22,929 bases of DNA from an uncultured Collinsella sp. (GTDB lineage: Bacteria > Actinomycetota > Coriobacteriia > Coriobacteriales > Coriobacteriaceae). The notes under the pieces are model-generated. The model made no database searches, was not told the DNA's origin, and was given only the letters and a program-made list of their open reading frames with translations. Positions 1 to 10,029 of this stretch are shown here, piece after piece. Position 1 is the first letter of the stretch. Each line of letters starts with the position of its first letter. The translations under genes were made by a program, and so were the position numbers. The DNA is taken from NCBI GenBank assembly GCA_902494715.1, contig CABUUJ010000033.1, forward strand, positions 1 to 22,929, read 5' to 3'.

Positions 1-255
1 AACTGCGCGCGGGACGATATAGGCGGGCGCCCCAGGGACTACGTTGACGCTGCTTGTCTCTCCCGGGTGCCGTCGGGCCAGGGAAGGGCGTCTTCGCTGA
101 TAGGTGCTTTGTTGGAAGGGCTGCTTTTATGCGGCTCTTTCTTTGTTTTTGGGTATATTTGTCTTTGTTGAATTGTTATTGCGGATGGGCTGAGTACTTG
201 GCTTTCCGCTGTTATTTGTAGCCGTCTCGGCTTTGGTTGAGGGGAGACGTTCTTT
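1..255. other. Non-coding region upstream of fmt
   Basis: No gene can be recognised here. A short open frame on the plus strand ends at a TGA at 45-47 and could be the tail of a gene lying to the left, but the 14 residues are too few to assign. The rest is T-rich just before fmt. A purine-rich ribosome binding site (GAGGGGAG) lies about 10 bases upstream of the fmt ATG. A 30-codon hydrophobic open frame at 129-221 is discussed under findings. I see no convincing -35/-10 pair. Confidence 0.5.
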
Positions 256-1176
256 ATGCGTATTGTGTTTATGGGTACGCCTGATTTTGCTGTGCCTTCG
301 TTGGCTTCGCTTGTTGAGGCTGGGAATGAGATTGCGCTTGTTGTTACTCGTCCCGACGCTGTTCGTGGACGCGGTAAGAAGCTCGAGCCGTCTCCTGTTA
401 AGGCTAAGGCGCTTGAGCTGGGGTTGCCGGTTGTTGAGGCTAATCGTATGACGCCTGAGGTCGTTGAGGCGCTTCAGGCTGCCCAGGCCGATATTTTCTG
501 TGTGGCTGCTTATGGCTGTATTTTGCCGGATGAGGTGCTGCATATGGCGCCGCTTGGTATTGTGAATGTTCATGCGTCCTTGCTGCCTCGTTGGCGTGGG
601 GCTGCTCCTATTCAGCGTGCGATTCTCGCTGGTGATGAGGTTGCTGGTGTTTCCATTATGCGTATTGGGCATGGCGTGGATACCGGCGCTTATTGCGCAC
701 AGGCCTCGACCTCGGTTGCCGGTAAGCATGCTGAGGCGCTGACCATGGAGCTTGGTGAGCTTGGCGGCAAACTGCTTGCCGATACGCTTCCTTCTGTTGC
801 CGATGGCACCGCCGTGTGGACTGAGCAGGATGAGGCACTCGTTACCCATGCTGCCAAGATTTCCAAGCAGGAGATGCGTCTGGATCCGCAGATGGCTGCG
901 CTCGATTGCGTGCGTCATGTGCTCGCTTCGTCCGATACCGCGCCTGCTCGTTGCGTGATTGCCGGCAAGACCGTGCGTGTGCTCGATGCTACGCTGGCCG
1001 ATGTTTCGCTTGGCGAGGGCGCCGTTGACGTTAAGGCCAAGCGTGTTTACCTGGGTCTTTCCGATGGCTCGGTTGAGTTGCTCGAGGTTAAGCCCGATGG
1101 CAAGCGTGCTATGGCTGCTTCTGCTTGGGCTGCTGGCCTGCAGGGTGTCGATCTTTCGTGGGGTGTTTTGTCATGA
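256..1176 (+). CDS. fmt: Methionyl-tRNA formyltransferase
   Basis: Cytosolic enzyme that formylates initiator Met-tRNA using 10-formyl-tetrahydrofolate. The 306-residue length fits the family. The N-terminal Rossmann-like formyltransferase domain begins MRIVFMGTPDFAVPS. The hallmark segment VNVHASLLPRWRGAAPIQ (103-120) carries Asn104 and His106, and Asp142 lies in GVDTG; these match the family's catalytic Asn-His-Asp. The C-terminal part (about 205-306) is the smaller tRNA-binding domain. The start is chosen from the MRIVFMGTP signature and the GAGGGGAG ribosome binding site. The stop codon overlaps the start of rsmB (ATGA), implying translational coupling. Codons are unusually T-ending in the first third compared with the rest of the window. 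Confidence 0.97.
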   Translation: MRIVFMGTPDFAVPSLASLVEAGNEIALVVTRPDAVRGRGKKLEPSPVKAKALELGLPVVEANRMTPEVVEALQAAQADIFCVAAYGCILPDEVLHMAPLGIVNVHASLLPRWRGAAPIQRAILAGDEVAGVSIMRIGHGVDTGAYCAQASTSVAGKHAEALTMELGELGGKLLADTLPSVADGTAVWTEQDEALVTHAAKISKQEMRLDPQMAALDCVRHVLASSDTAPARCVIAGKTVRVLDATLADVSLGEGAVDVKAKRVYLGLSDGSVELLEVKPDGKRAMAASAWAAGLQGVDLSWGVLS

Positions 1177-2573
1177 GCAAGCTTTCTCCCGCGCGCAAGC
1201 TTGCGCTCGATGTGCTGATGGAGGCCGATCGCCGCGGCATGTACGCGCGTGACGTGCTCTCGTCCCGTGCTTCGGCCAAGGCCATTGACCAGCGCGATTC
1301 TGCTTTTGCCGCCCGCTTGGCGCTCGGTGTGGCCGCCACGCAGGGTATTTTGGACGAGCTGCTCGATCAGTTTCTCGATAAGCCCAAAAAGGTTGCGCCG
1401 CGTGTTCGCATGGCGCTTCGTATCTCGGCCTTCGAGATGCTCTACCTACATACCCCTGGTCGCGTTGCGGTGAGTCAGGGCGTTGAGCTAGTTCGCAGCG
1501 GAGCTAAGTCTGCCGCTGGCTTGGCCAATGCCGTGCTGCATAAGGTCGCGGACAACGTTGAGGACTTTGCTACTGCGTCCGATGTGGATGAGTCTGAGCG
1601 ACGCTTGGTTCGTCTGTCGCGCCTGATGGGACTGCCGCGTTGGCTGTGCGCTCGCATTATGGCATCGTTCGACTCGCCTGAGGGCGCGCTTAACTTTGCC
1701 GGTAATCTAGCCCCCGCGCCGCTGGCCCTGCATGAGAACGCCTTTGCGACCAAGCCCGATCCGTATATCTCGCAGCTTGTGGCGCCTGTGTTTCCCGGCT
1801 GCCATGCGCCGGTTGATGCCCAGGTTACCGTTGCTTCGGGTGTGTTTGAGCGTGCTGCCGCGGTGGCATCTGATCTCAACGCCCAGCTTATCGCAACAGC
1901 TGCCACGCGCCCTGGCAGCTGCCTTGAGATTGGTGCCGGTCGCGGTACCAAGACCTATGTGATGATGTGCCAGGCCAAGCGCGCCGGCTATGAGCGTCAG
2001 CATACGGCACTTGATCTTCATGACCGTAAGTGCGATCTGAATCTCGCTCGCCTTCATAAGGCCGGTATTCAGGGCGTTCGTACGGTTTCGGGTGATGCCT
2101 GCGAGCTTGATGAAGTACTGACATCGTTTGATGCCATGCTTGGCAATCCGGTTAAGTTCGACACGGTCTTTATCGATGCGCCGTGTTCGGGCACCGGCAC
2201 CATGCGCCGCCATCCCGAGATTCCGTGGCGCCTGGCCGAGTGTGACGTCACGTGCGAGCTGCCCAAGCTGCAGTTGATGATGCTCAAAGAGGCTGCTGCG
2301 CGCGTAGCTGCCGGCGGCGAGCTCATCTATGCGACGTGCTCGGTCTTCGACGAGGAGAACACGCAGGTGGTGGATGCTTTCTTGAACTCTCCTGAGGGCA
2401 CCGGCTTTACTGTAGCGCCGCTCTCCGAGGCACAGATTCTGCAGCTCCCCGAGTTCGATCAGGCCAAGAAGCTCGTATCCGTACGCCAGAACGATCGGGG
2501 CCTCTTCCAAAGCGTGCCGGTAAACGCCGACTCCTACGACGGCCACTTCTGCGCCAGGCTGGTCCGCAAGTAA
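1173..2573 (+). CDS. rsmB: 16S rRNA (cytosine-967-C5)-methyltransferase RsmB
   Basis: S-adenosylmethionine-dependent methylase of C967 in 16S rRNA. The start is ATG 1173 (MSKLSPARKLALDVL), overlapping the fmt stop by four bases, although the frame stays open upstream. The protein has 466 residues. Residues 1-130 form a NusB-like RNA-binding domain, and the C-terminal half is the Rossmann methyltransferase. Motif IV is IDAPCSGTG with Cys338 and motif VI is YATCSVFDEEN with Cys389, the two cysteines of the RNA m5C methylase mechanism. RRHPEIPWR is typical of RsmB/NSUN proteins. Motif I reads CLEIGAGRGTKT (250-261) instead of the usual C-A-A-P-G-G-K-T form, so the SAM loop is divergent. The fmt-rsmB order is common in bacteria. 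Confidence 0.95.
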   Translation: MSKLSPARKLALDVLMEADRRGMYARDVLSSRASAKAIDQRDSAFAARLALGVAATQGILDELLDQFLDKPKKVAPRVRMALRISAFEMLYLHTPGRVAVSQGVELVRSGAKSAAGLANAVLHKVADNVEDFATASDVDESERRLVRLSRLMGLPRWLCARIMASFDSPEGALNFAGNLAPAPLALHENAFATKPDPYISQLVAPVFPGCHAPVDAQVTVASGVFERAAAVASDLNAQLIATAATRPGSCLEIGAGRGTKTYVMMCQAKRAGYERQHTALDLHDRKCDLNLARLHKAGIQGVRTVSGDACELDEVLTSFDAMLGNPVKFDTVFIDAPCSGTGTMRRHPEIPWRLAECDVTCELPKLQLMMLKEAAARVAAGGELIYATCSVFDEENTQVVDAFLNSPEGTGFTVAPLSEAQILQLPEFDQAKKLVSVRQNDRGLFQSVPVNADSYDGHFCARLVRK

Positions 2574-2579
2574 CGACTA

Positions 2580-2646
2580 AGTTGCGGTGAAATAGGGATT
2601 GAATAGCGGCTTCTGCCCGCCAAACAGTCCTTATTTCACCGCAACT
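2580..2646. repeat. Long imperfect palindrome between rsmB and the FmdB gene
   Basis: The left arm at 2581-2594 (GTTGCGGTGAAATA) is the exact reverse complement of 2632-2645. Allowing G-T pairs, the stem extends to about 21 base pairs (2580-2600 with 2626-2646), around a 25-base loop. It starts 7 bases after the rsmB stop codon. There is no T-run, so it is a poor intrinsic terminator. The shape resembles a REP/MITE-like intergenic element or an RNA-processing hairpin. Its copy number elsewhere cannot be judged from this window. Confidence 0.6.
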
Positions 2647-2671
2647 CATTAGGAAACTTGGGTAGCCAAAG

Positions 2672-2709
2672 AAGCAGCCCCGCGATCGGTGTCGGTCGCG
2701 GGGCTGCTT
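2672..2709. terminator. Bidirectional hairpin terminator between convergent genes
   Basis: A perfect 14-base stem (AAGCAGCCCCGCGA and its reverse complement) encloses a 10-base loop. It lies just after the stop codon of the minus-strand FmdB-type gene and downstream of plus-strand rsmB. The flanks give only a short T-rich tail (TTCTTTGG on the minus strand), but the position between convergent genes fits transcription termination from both sides. Confidence 0.75.
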
Positions 2710-2714
2710 GGTTC

Positions 2715-2951
2715 CTAGTGGTTATGCGGGCAGTTGGCGCAGCAGCCGCTGGTGGCGCTGGTGCTGGAGCCGCCGCTTCGCTGGTCGGTGTTGTAGAAAC
2801 CGCTACCCTCAAATTTAATGCCGCTGGCCGAGAACGTCTTGGCCGCCGGGGCACCGCAGCTCGGGCACACGACCTCGGGAGTCTCGGACATGGGATGCTC
2901 AACCTCAAACACGTTGCCGCAGCTCGAGCACTTGTAATCGTAGCGCGCCAT
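2715..2951 (-). CDS. FmdB-type zinc-ribbon protein
   Basis: A 78-residue protein of the FmdB/CxxC_CXXC_SSSS regulatory-protein family; its molecular role is unproven. The N-terminus MARYDYKCSSCGNVFE and the pairs Cys8/Cys11 and Cys29/Cys32 (CPSCG) form a rubredoxin-like zinc ribbon. A Gly/Ser-rich linker follows, then a C-terminal CCANCPHNH, a second Cys/His cluster that could also bind metal. The AAGGAAG ribosome binding site 6 bases before the ATG supports the start. It lies downstream of the GH13-GH77 gene on the same strand, with a small hairpin between them, so co-transcription is uncertain. Confidence 0.88.
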   Translation of the reverse strand: MARYDYKCSSCGNVFEVEHPMSETPEVVCPSCGAPAAKTFSASGIKFEGSGFYNTDQRSGGSSTSATSGCCANCPHNH

Positions 2952-2973
2952 AATACTTCCTTTTCAGCACAAA

Positions 2974-2995
2974 GCGGGCAGATTACTCTGCCCGC
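2974..2995 (-). terminator. Small hairpin after the GH13-GH77 gene
   Basis: An 8-base GC-rich stem (GCGGGCAG/CTGCCCGC) with a 6-base loop lies between the GH13-GH77 stop codon and the FmdB-type gene. On the minus strand it is followed by TTTGTG, a weak T tail. It is probably a partial terminator or an mRNA 3'-end stabiliser. Confidence 0.5.
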
Positions 2996-3039
2996 AAAAA
3001 TTCAAACGTCTGTAACTGTACCCTATATCGGGGGTTTTA

Positions 3040-6000
3040 TCACGCTTCGCCCCAGAATCTATGGTTGTTGCGCAGGAGCTGTGCGGTTTTGTTCTCGGCG
3101 GCCGCAATGTCCGCCTCGTCAGCCTGCCAGGTCCAGTTGCCCGTGGCAACGCCCGGAACGTTCATGCGCGCGTCGTCGCCAAGTCCCAGAACATCCTGCA
3201 GCGGCATCATCACCAGGGGAGCGTCGCTTGCAAGCGCATCGCTCATCAGCTTGGCCGCCACATCAACACCGCTCGGTTCATCGCCGCCCGCAAAGGAACG
3301 CGTGCACCAACCGGCCAGCGTCGACGTATCGTGCGTCGAGGTGTACAGAATCTTGCCGGGCGTGGGATGCACACCGCAACGAACGTCGTAATCGCTAAAC
3401 TCCAGTACATCCATGCCGGGGAAACCACAGGTCGAAGCCATGGCGCGAACACCGGGCGTCAGATAGCCCAAGTCCTCAGCGATAAAGTTGAGCGGCCCCA
3501 GCTCGTCATAGGCGGTCTGGAACAGGTCTTTGCCCGGTCCTGCCAGCCAACGCCCGTCGGCGCATGCCTTGCCCGCGGGAATGCTGAAATAGCTGTGGAA
3601 GCCCAGGAAGTGATCCAGGCGCACGCGGTCGTAGAGCGAGAACGCGCGGCGCAGGCGATCCATCCACCAGCTATAGCCGTTCTGCTTCATGTGGTCCCAG
3701 CGGAACGTCGGGTTGCCCCACACCTGGCCCTCGGGCGCAAAGTTGTCGGGCGGCGCGCCGGAAATCTCAATCGCCTTGCCGGTATCGGACAGCCAGAAGT
3801 TCTCGGGCTCGCTCCACGCGTCTGCCGAATCGTCGGACACGTACATAGGAATATCGCCGATAACCTCGATGCCTTTCTTGTGCGCATAGTTCATGAGCTC
3901 ACACCAAGCCAGGTCAAAGCGGTACTGCATGTACGCCTGAAGCTCGGCCTCGTCGTGGAAACGTTTATCGTCGATCAGATGCTCGTTGTAGCGCGCAACA
4001 TCTGCCGGCCAATCGTGGCGCGATTCGCCCTCAAAGTACTTTTTGACGGCCATATAGACGCAGTACTTCTCGAGCCAATCGGCATTGCGATGTTTAAACG
4101 CGGTGTACAGCGGATCGGCATCCTCGCCGCCGTGGGCCTTCCAGGTCTCAAAGTCGGCGGCCAGCTCCTCGGGGCTTTCGGGAAGCAGGTCGATATTGCC
4201 TGCAAAGGCCGAAGGACCGGCGTAAGGGGAGCGGAAGAAGTCCGTTGGGTTGACGGGCAGGACCTGCCAGTAGCGCATGCCCATGGCGGCCAGATGGTCG
4301 ATAAAGCGACGCGTGGGCGCGCCGATCGTGCCGGGCTTGCCGTCGTCGGTCGGCACCGATGTGATATGGCACACAACACCCGCGCCGTGATCGAGCGGCT
4401 CTTGCAGACGCTGCTCGGCGTGGTGATAGATGATCGACGAGCCCAGCGGATAAAGATCGAGCGTGACGGTACCGTTGTGGATCTCGCACTCGTGACCGCT
4501 AATCACATCGCTCGCGCATTCGCCGAGTGCCGGAATCGTCACCCGGTGTGAATTGCGCAGGCTGCGGTTGATGATTACGGTCGCGGACTCGCCGTCGTTA
4601 CCGGTACGGTTGTAGGCCAGCACTTCGTCATTGAGCGCGAAGGCCTTGATTTCACCGTCGATCATAAACGGCAGGGCGCGGCGCACGGCCGAGGCGTTTT
4701 TAAGGATGGCGAGTGTATCTAAGTCGTGCAGGTCTTCTTTCAAAGGCAGCGTGCGGCGATTACCCGGATCGGTCAGGCCCTCAAGGCCGTACTCGTCACC
4801 ATAGTAAATCGAAGGCACACCGGGGAACGTCATCTGCATGAGCGTCGCGAGCCAAAAACGGCTTTTGGCCAGGCCCATTGCGTTCTCGTCCAGGCGCCAT
4901 TTGCTGCGCTCGCACTCGGGCAGCTGTGACTCGTCAGGGCCGCCGCCGAGCACCGAGATAATGCGCGGACGGTCGTGGCTCGACAGCAGGTTGAGCGCGC
5001 AAGACAGGGCCTCACGCGGATAGTTCTCGCGCAGGGTCTCGATATCCTCGGCAGCTTGGTAGGCGTTTTTGTAGCCCATCAAAAAGCCAATGACCATGTC
5101 GCGGAAGGGGTAATCCATGGCCGAGTCGAGCTCGGAGCCTTGCAGATAGCGACGCAGATGGCCGTAGCTGATCTTGTTGGAGGCATCTTCCCAGACTTCG
5201 CCGAGCAACAGTGCGTCAGGCTTTTCGGCAAGTACTGCCTTCTTAATCTCGGTCAGGAAGTCATCGGAAAGCTCGTCGGCCACATCGAGGCGCCAGCCGT
5301 GAGCGCCGGCGCGCAGCCATTTACGAATGACGCCGTCCTTGCCCAGGAGCCGCTCGCGTACCAGTTCGGAGCTCTCATTAATGGCGGGCATATTGCCCAC
5401 ACCCCACCAGCAGTCGTACGAGCCGTCCTCGTGGAAATAAAACGCATCGCGCCACGGCGAATCCTCGCTTTGCCACGCGCCCACGCCGGGGTAGTTGCCG
5501 TAGCGGTTGAAGTAGATCGAATCGTCGCCCGTGTGGTTGAACACACCGTCCAGAATGATGGAAATGCCTAGCTTCTCGGCCGCCTTGCACAACTCCGTAA
5601 AGTCTTGCTCGGTGCCCAGAATCGGATCAATCTTGGTGTAATCGGCGGTGTCGTAGCGGTGGTTGCTCGCGGCTTCAAATATGGGGTTGAGGTAGATAGC
5701 TGTAAAGCCCAGCTCAGCGATGCGGGGCAGGTCATTTTGGATACCCTTGAGTGAGCCGCCGTAAAAATCCCAGGTCTTGATGGAGCCGTCTTCGGCACGC
5801 TCGTACTCGGGCGGTTCGTTCCAGTCCTCGACCATGCGGCGCTGGATTCCGTTTCGCGGTTTTTCGACCTCGGCAAGCGTGCGCTCGCGCCAGTTTTCGT
5901 CGCGGGCATAGCGATCGGGGAAGATCTGGTAGACCATACCGCGCTCGTACCACTCGGGACGAACCTCACGGTGTTTGTAGACGGTGACCTGGAATGACGG

Positions 6001-6336
6001 CACCTCGGCGTAGTCGTAGGTTACGCCCTCGCCGCCGGTGCGTCCCTGTGGTGCTCCCAAGCGGACCTCGGGCTGGCCCTCGATATTGCAGATAAAGCTG
6101 TACCAGATAAGACAGGGCTCGGTGCACTCAAGCTCTGCGGTAAATATGCCGTCGCCTTCGTACGTCATAGGATACCGAGACTCGCCGATCTCATCGACCC
6201 AGGTGCGCAGCGTAAGCGTTGCCTGCGCGGGATCGGCATCCTCCAAAATCACTGAGAGCGAAAGGGTAGTTCCTGTGGTCACAGCGCCAAACGGAGTGCG
6301 AAACTGCGGCAGACGGCTGTTGTGTATCAATCTCAT
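3040..6336 (-). CDS. GH13-GH77 fusion: alpha-glucosidic hydrolase plus 4-alpha-glucanotransferase
   Basis: A 1098-residue two-enzyme fusion predicted to trim and debranch maltodextrin or glycogen and move glucan segments. Residues about 1-120 are a beta-rich N-terminal starch-binding-like module. Residues 125-640 form a GH13 domain of neopullulanase/maltodextrin-hydrolase type (VYQIFPDRY, 135-143): nucleophile Asp351 (GWRLDVAD), acid/base Glu380 (LLGEVWED) and Asp455 (LSSHDRPR). Residues 645-1098 form a GH77/MalQ domain: SPYAGPSAFAGN (703-714), GDIPMYVSDDSADAW (827-841), nucleophile Asp908 (VRLDHFLGF), acid/base Glu954 (IAEDLG) and Asp1003 (STHDTS). Both catalytic sets are intact. This kind of protein is often labelled bifunctional GlgX/4-alpha-glucanotransferase, but the GH13 half looks more like neopullulanase than GlgX. 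No strong ribosome binding site precedes the ATG. No signal peptide is visible, so it should be cytosolic. An operator-like site and a hairpin lie upstream. Confidence 0.93.
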   Translation of the reverse strand: MRLIHNSRLPQFRTPFGAVTTGTTLSLSVILEDADPAQATLTLRTWVDEIGESRYPMTYEGDGIFTAELECTEPCLIWYSFICNIEGQPEVRLGAPQGRTGGEGVTYDYAEVPSFQVTVYKHREVRPEWYERGMVYQIFPDRYARDENWRERTLAEVEKPRNGIQRRMVEDWNEPPEYERAEDGSIKTWDFYGGSLKGIQNDLPRIAELGFTAIYLNPIFEAASNHRYDTADYTKIDPILGTEQDFTELCKAAEKLGISIILDGVFNHTGDDSIYFNRYGNYPGVGAWQSEDSPWRDAFYFHEDGSYDCWWGVGNMPAINESSELVRERLLGKDGVIRKWLRAGAHGWRLDVADELSDDFLTEIKKAVLAEKPDALLLGEVWEDASNKISYGHLRRYLQGSELDSAMDYPFRDMVIGFLMGYKNAYQAAEDIETLRENYPREALSCALNLLSSHDRPRIISVLGGGPDESQLPECERSKWRLDENAMGLAKSRFWLATLMQMTFPGVPSIYYGDEYGLEGLTDPGNRRTLPLKEDLHDLDTLAILKNASAVRRALPFMIDGEIKAFALNDEVLAYNRTGNDGESATVIINRSLRNSHRVTIPALGECASDVISGHECEIHNGTVTLDLYPLGSSIIYHHAEQRLQEPLDHGAGVVCHITSVPTDDGKPGTIGAPTRRFIDHLAAMGMRYWQVLPVNPTDFFRSPYAGPSAFAGNIDLLPESPEELAADFETWKAHGGEDADPLYTAFKHRNADWLEKYCVYMAVKKYFEGESRHDWPADVARYNEHLIDDKRFHDEAELQAYMQYRFDLAWCELMNYAHKKGIEVIGDIPMYVSDDSADAWSEPENFWLSDTGKAIEISGAPPDNFAPEGQVWGNPTFRWDHMKQNGYSWWMDRLRRAFSLYDRVRLDHFLGFHSYFSIPAGKACADGRWLAGPGKDLFQTAYDELGPLNFIAEDLGYLTPGVRAMASTCGFPGMDVLEFSDYDVRCGVHPTPGKILYTSTHDTSTLAGWCTRSFAGGDEPSGVDVAAKLMSDALASDAPLVMMPLQDVLGLGDDARMNVPGVATGNWTWQADEADIAAAENKTAQLLRNNHRFWGEA

Positions 6337-6359
6337 AGTACGGTCCAGTTCAATAGAAT

Positions 6360-6377
6360 CATGGCCTGCTGGCCATG
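6360..6377 (-). promoter_or_regulatory. Perfect hairpin in the GH13-GH77 5' leader
   Basis: CATGGCC-TGCT-GGCCATG is a perfect 7-base inverted repeat 24 bases upstream of the GH13-GH77 start. A TATACT box at 6398-6403 (minus strand) could be the -10 element, which would put the hairpin in the mRNA leader; no good -35 matches it. It may affect translation start or message stability. Confidence 0.4.
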
Positions 6378-6462
6378 GGCTTTACGCACAGAATGTAAGT
6401 ATATCTGTTGTACACAGGCTGTATAAACAACATCCGTTTACCATCGGCGAACGGTTGTCCTA

Positions 6463-6479
6463 GAAAATCGTTTTACCAA
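6463..6479 (-). promoter_or_regulatory. Operator-like site upstream of the GH13-GH77 gene
   Basis: Read on the minus strand the site is TTGGTAAAACGATTTTC. It matches 15 of 17 positions of the site at 16343-16359 in the glgB/HAD control region. A related half-site, TGGTAAACG, lies nearby at 6435-6443. The AAAACG-centred form resembles operators of LacI-family sugar repressors such as MalR. No regulator gene is present in the window. Confidence 0.5.
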
Positions 6480-6491
6480 CTATCTACAGAG

Positions 6492-6518
6492 AAGGGGCGC
6501 CCGGTTGGAGCGCCCCTT
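6492..6518 (-). terminator. Hairpin downstream of glgA
   Basis: A perfect 9-base GC-rich stem (AAGGGGCGC/GCGCCCCTT) with a 9-base loop lies 36 bases after the glgA stop. The minus-strand tail CTCTGTAG is poor in T, so termination may be partial. It marks the likely end of the main glg transcript. Confidence 0.55.
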
Positions 6519-6554
6519 ACTTAGGGTTTGATTAGGTTTTGGATCGCCTGTGGG

Positions 6555-8807
<2,253 letters not shown>

Positions 8808-8830
8808 ATTGTCTCCCATGTTGCAATTCG

Positions 8831-8866
8831 AGAATAGCCGCCTGGCGCTAACCGGGCGGCTATTCT
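8831..8866 (-). promoter_or_regulatory. Intercistronic hairpin between glgD and glgA
   Basis: A perfect 12-base inverted repeat (AGAATAGCCGCC/GGCGGCTATTCT) with a 12-base loop fills the 90-base gap between glgD and glgA. On the minus strand it is followed by CGAATTGC with no T-run, so it is more likely a stabilising or processing hairpin, or an attenuator, than a full terminator. Confidence 0.55.
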
Positions 8867-8897
8867 ACATGTTACGAGCGATGTTGCGGTGCCAACG

Positions 8898-10025
8898 TTA
8901 ACGTACGATGGTGGTGTCGGAAGTTAACGGAGCCTTGCCCAGTACCAGGATGTTCTCGGGCGTGCCGCGAAGCTCGGTGTTGGTGGGAACCACGTTGTTC
9001 TTGTCCAGGATGGCGTTCTCAACGCGGGCGCCGCTCTTGATGATGCAGCTCTGGTTGATGATCGAGTTGGTCACCGAAGCGCCTTCCTCGACCACGACGC
9101 CGCGCGACAGAATCGAGTTGCGCACGGTGCCCTTGATGATGCAGCCGGCCGAGATGATCGAGTTGCAAGCATGGCTGCCGGTCGCATAGCGCGAAGGCGG
9201 CACGTCGTGAGCCTTGGTCAGAATCGGGCGCTCGGGGTCAAAGAGCTGGTCGGCCACAGTCTGGTCAAGTAGGTCCATGCTGCGGCGATACAGCGACTTC
9301 TCGCTAAACACGCCCACGACCTCGCCCTTGTACTCGTAGCTGCACACGTCGATGTTGCCAAAGTCGCCCTGGAGTGCCTCGAGCAGGTCCAGATAGTCGG
9401 CAGCCTGGTAGTGGTCGATGATCTCGAGCAGCGTCTCGCGGTTGACGATGCAGCAGTCCATAGAGGCGTTGTCGCCGTACACGACGCCAGCGCTCACGCC
9501 CGTCAGGCGGCCGTTCTCGTTAATTTCGAGCTTGGTCTCGTCATCGACGTTGCGCGTGGCCTTGCAGTACACCACGGTCATCTGGGCACCGGAGTTCTCG
9601 TGCGCGTCGATGATGGTGTTGAGGTCCATATTGAAGATGATGTTGGTGCCCATCATCACAACATAAGGCTTGTCCGAGCGCTGGAACAGCGTCTTGTTGG
9701 AGATGATGTCGCGCAGCAGGAAGCGCATGCCGCCCTTGGTGGTGCCATACGCGTTGCCGGGGACCATGAACAGGCCGCCCTTCTTGCGGTCCAGGCCCCA
9801 GTCCTTGCCCGAGCCCACGTGGTCGATCAGCGAGCGGTAGTTGCCCGGCATGACGACACCGACGGTCTTAATGCCGGCATTCATCATGTTGGACAGCGGG
9901 AAGTCGATCAGGCGGTAGCGGCCCAAAAACGGGACGGACGCGATGGGGCGGTCCTTGAGCAGCACGCTGCCGTAGGTCGAAGAGTAGTTAGCGGTGATAT
10001 AACCGATGGCCTTGCGATTGATCAT
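8898..10025 (-). CDS. glgD: GlgD, regulatory-type ADP-glucose pyrophosphorylase subunit
   Basis: A 375-residue GlgC homologue expected to form a hetero-oligomer with GlgC and raise its activity. It keeps the nucleotidyltransferase fold (FLGRYRLIDFPLSNMMNAGI, 33-52) and the C-terminal left-handed beta-helix with hexapeptide-like repeats. The catalytic features are lost: the glycine-rich GGxGxRL loop is absent (YITANYSSTYG instead), and the SGDHLYRMDY motif has become MGTNIIFNMDL (125-135), with Asn where GlgC has Asp128. This is the pattern described for Firmicutes GlgD. The start is ATG 10025 (MINRKAIGYI), with AAGGGGGAA upstream inside the end of glgC. Only 4 bases separate it from the glgC stop, so the two are probably translationally coupled. 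Confidence 0.95.
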   Translation of the reverse strand: MINRKAIGYITANYSSTYGSVLLKDRPIASVPFLGRYRLIDFPLSNMMNAGIKTVGVVMPGNYRSLIDHVGSGKDWGLDRKKGGLFMVPGNAYGTTKGGMRFLLRDIISNKTLFQRSDKPYVVMMGTNIIFNMDLNTIIDAHENSGAQMTVVYCKATRNVDDETKLEINENGRLTGVSAGVVYGDNASMDCCIVNRETLLEIIDHYQAADYLDLLEALQGDFGNIDVCSYEYKGEVVGVFSEKSLYRRSMDLLDQTVADQLFDPERPILTKAHDVPPSRYATGSHACNSIISAGCIIKGTVRNSILSRGVVVEEGASVTNSIINQSCIIKSGARVENAILDKNNVVPTNTELRGTPENILVLGKAPLTSDTTIVR

Positions 10026-10029
10026 CGGA

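Noticed and set aside
3061..4551. 496-codon plus-strand open frame
   Set aside because: Antisense shadow of the GH77 half of the fusion gene.
6337..6554. Possible small gene between the GH13-GH77 gene and glgA
   Set aside because: The plus-strand frame here is the continuation of an antisense frame. The region is better explained by a terminator hairpin, an operator-like site and a leader hairpin.
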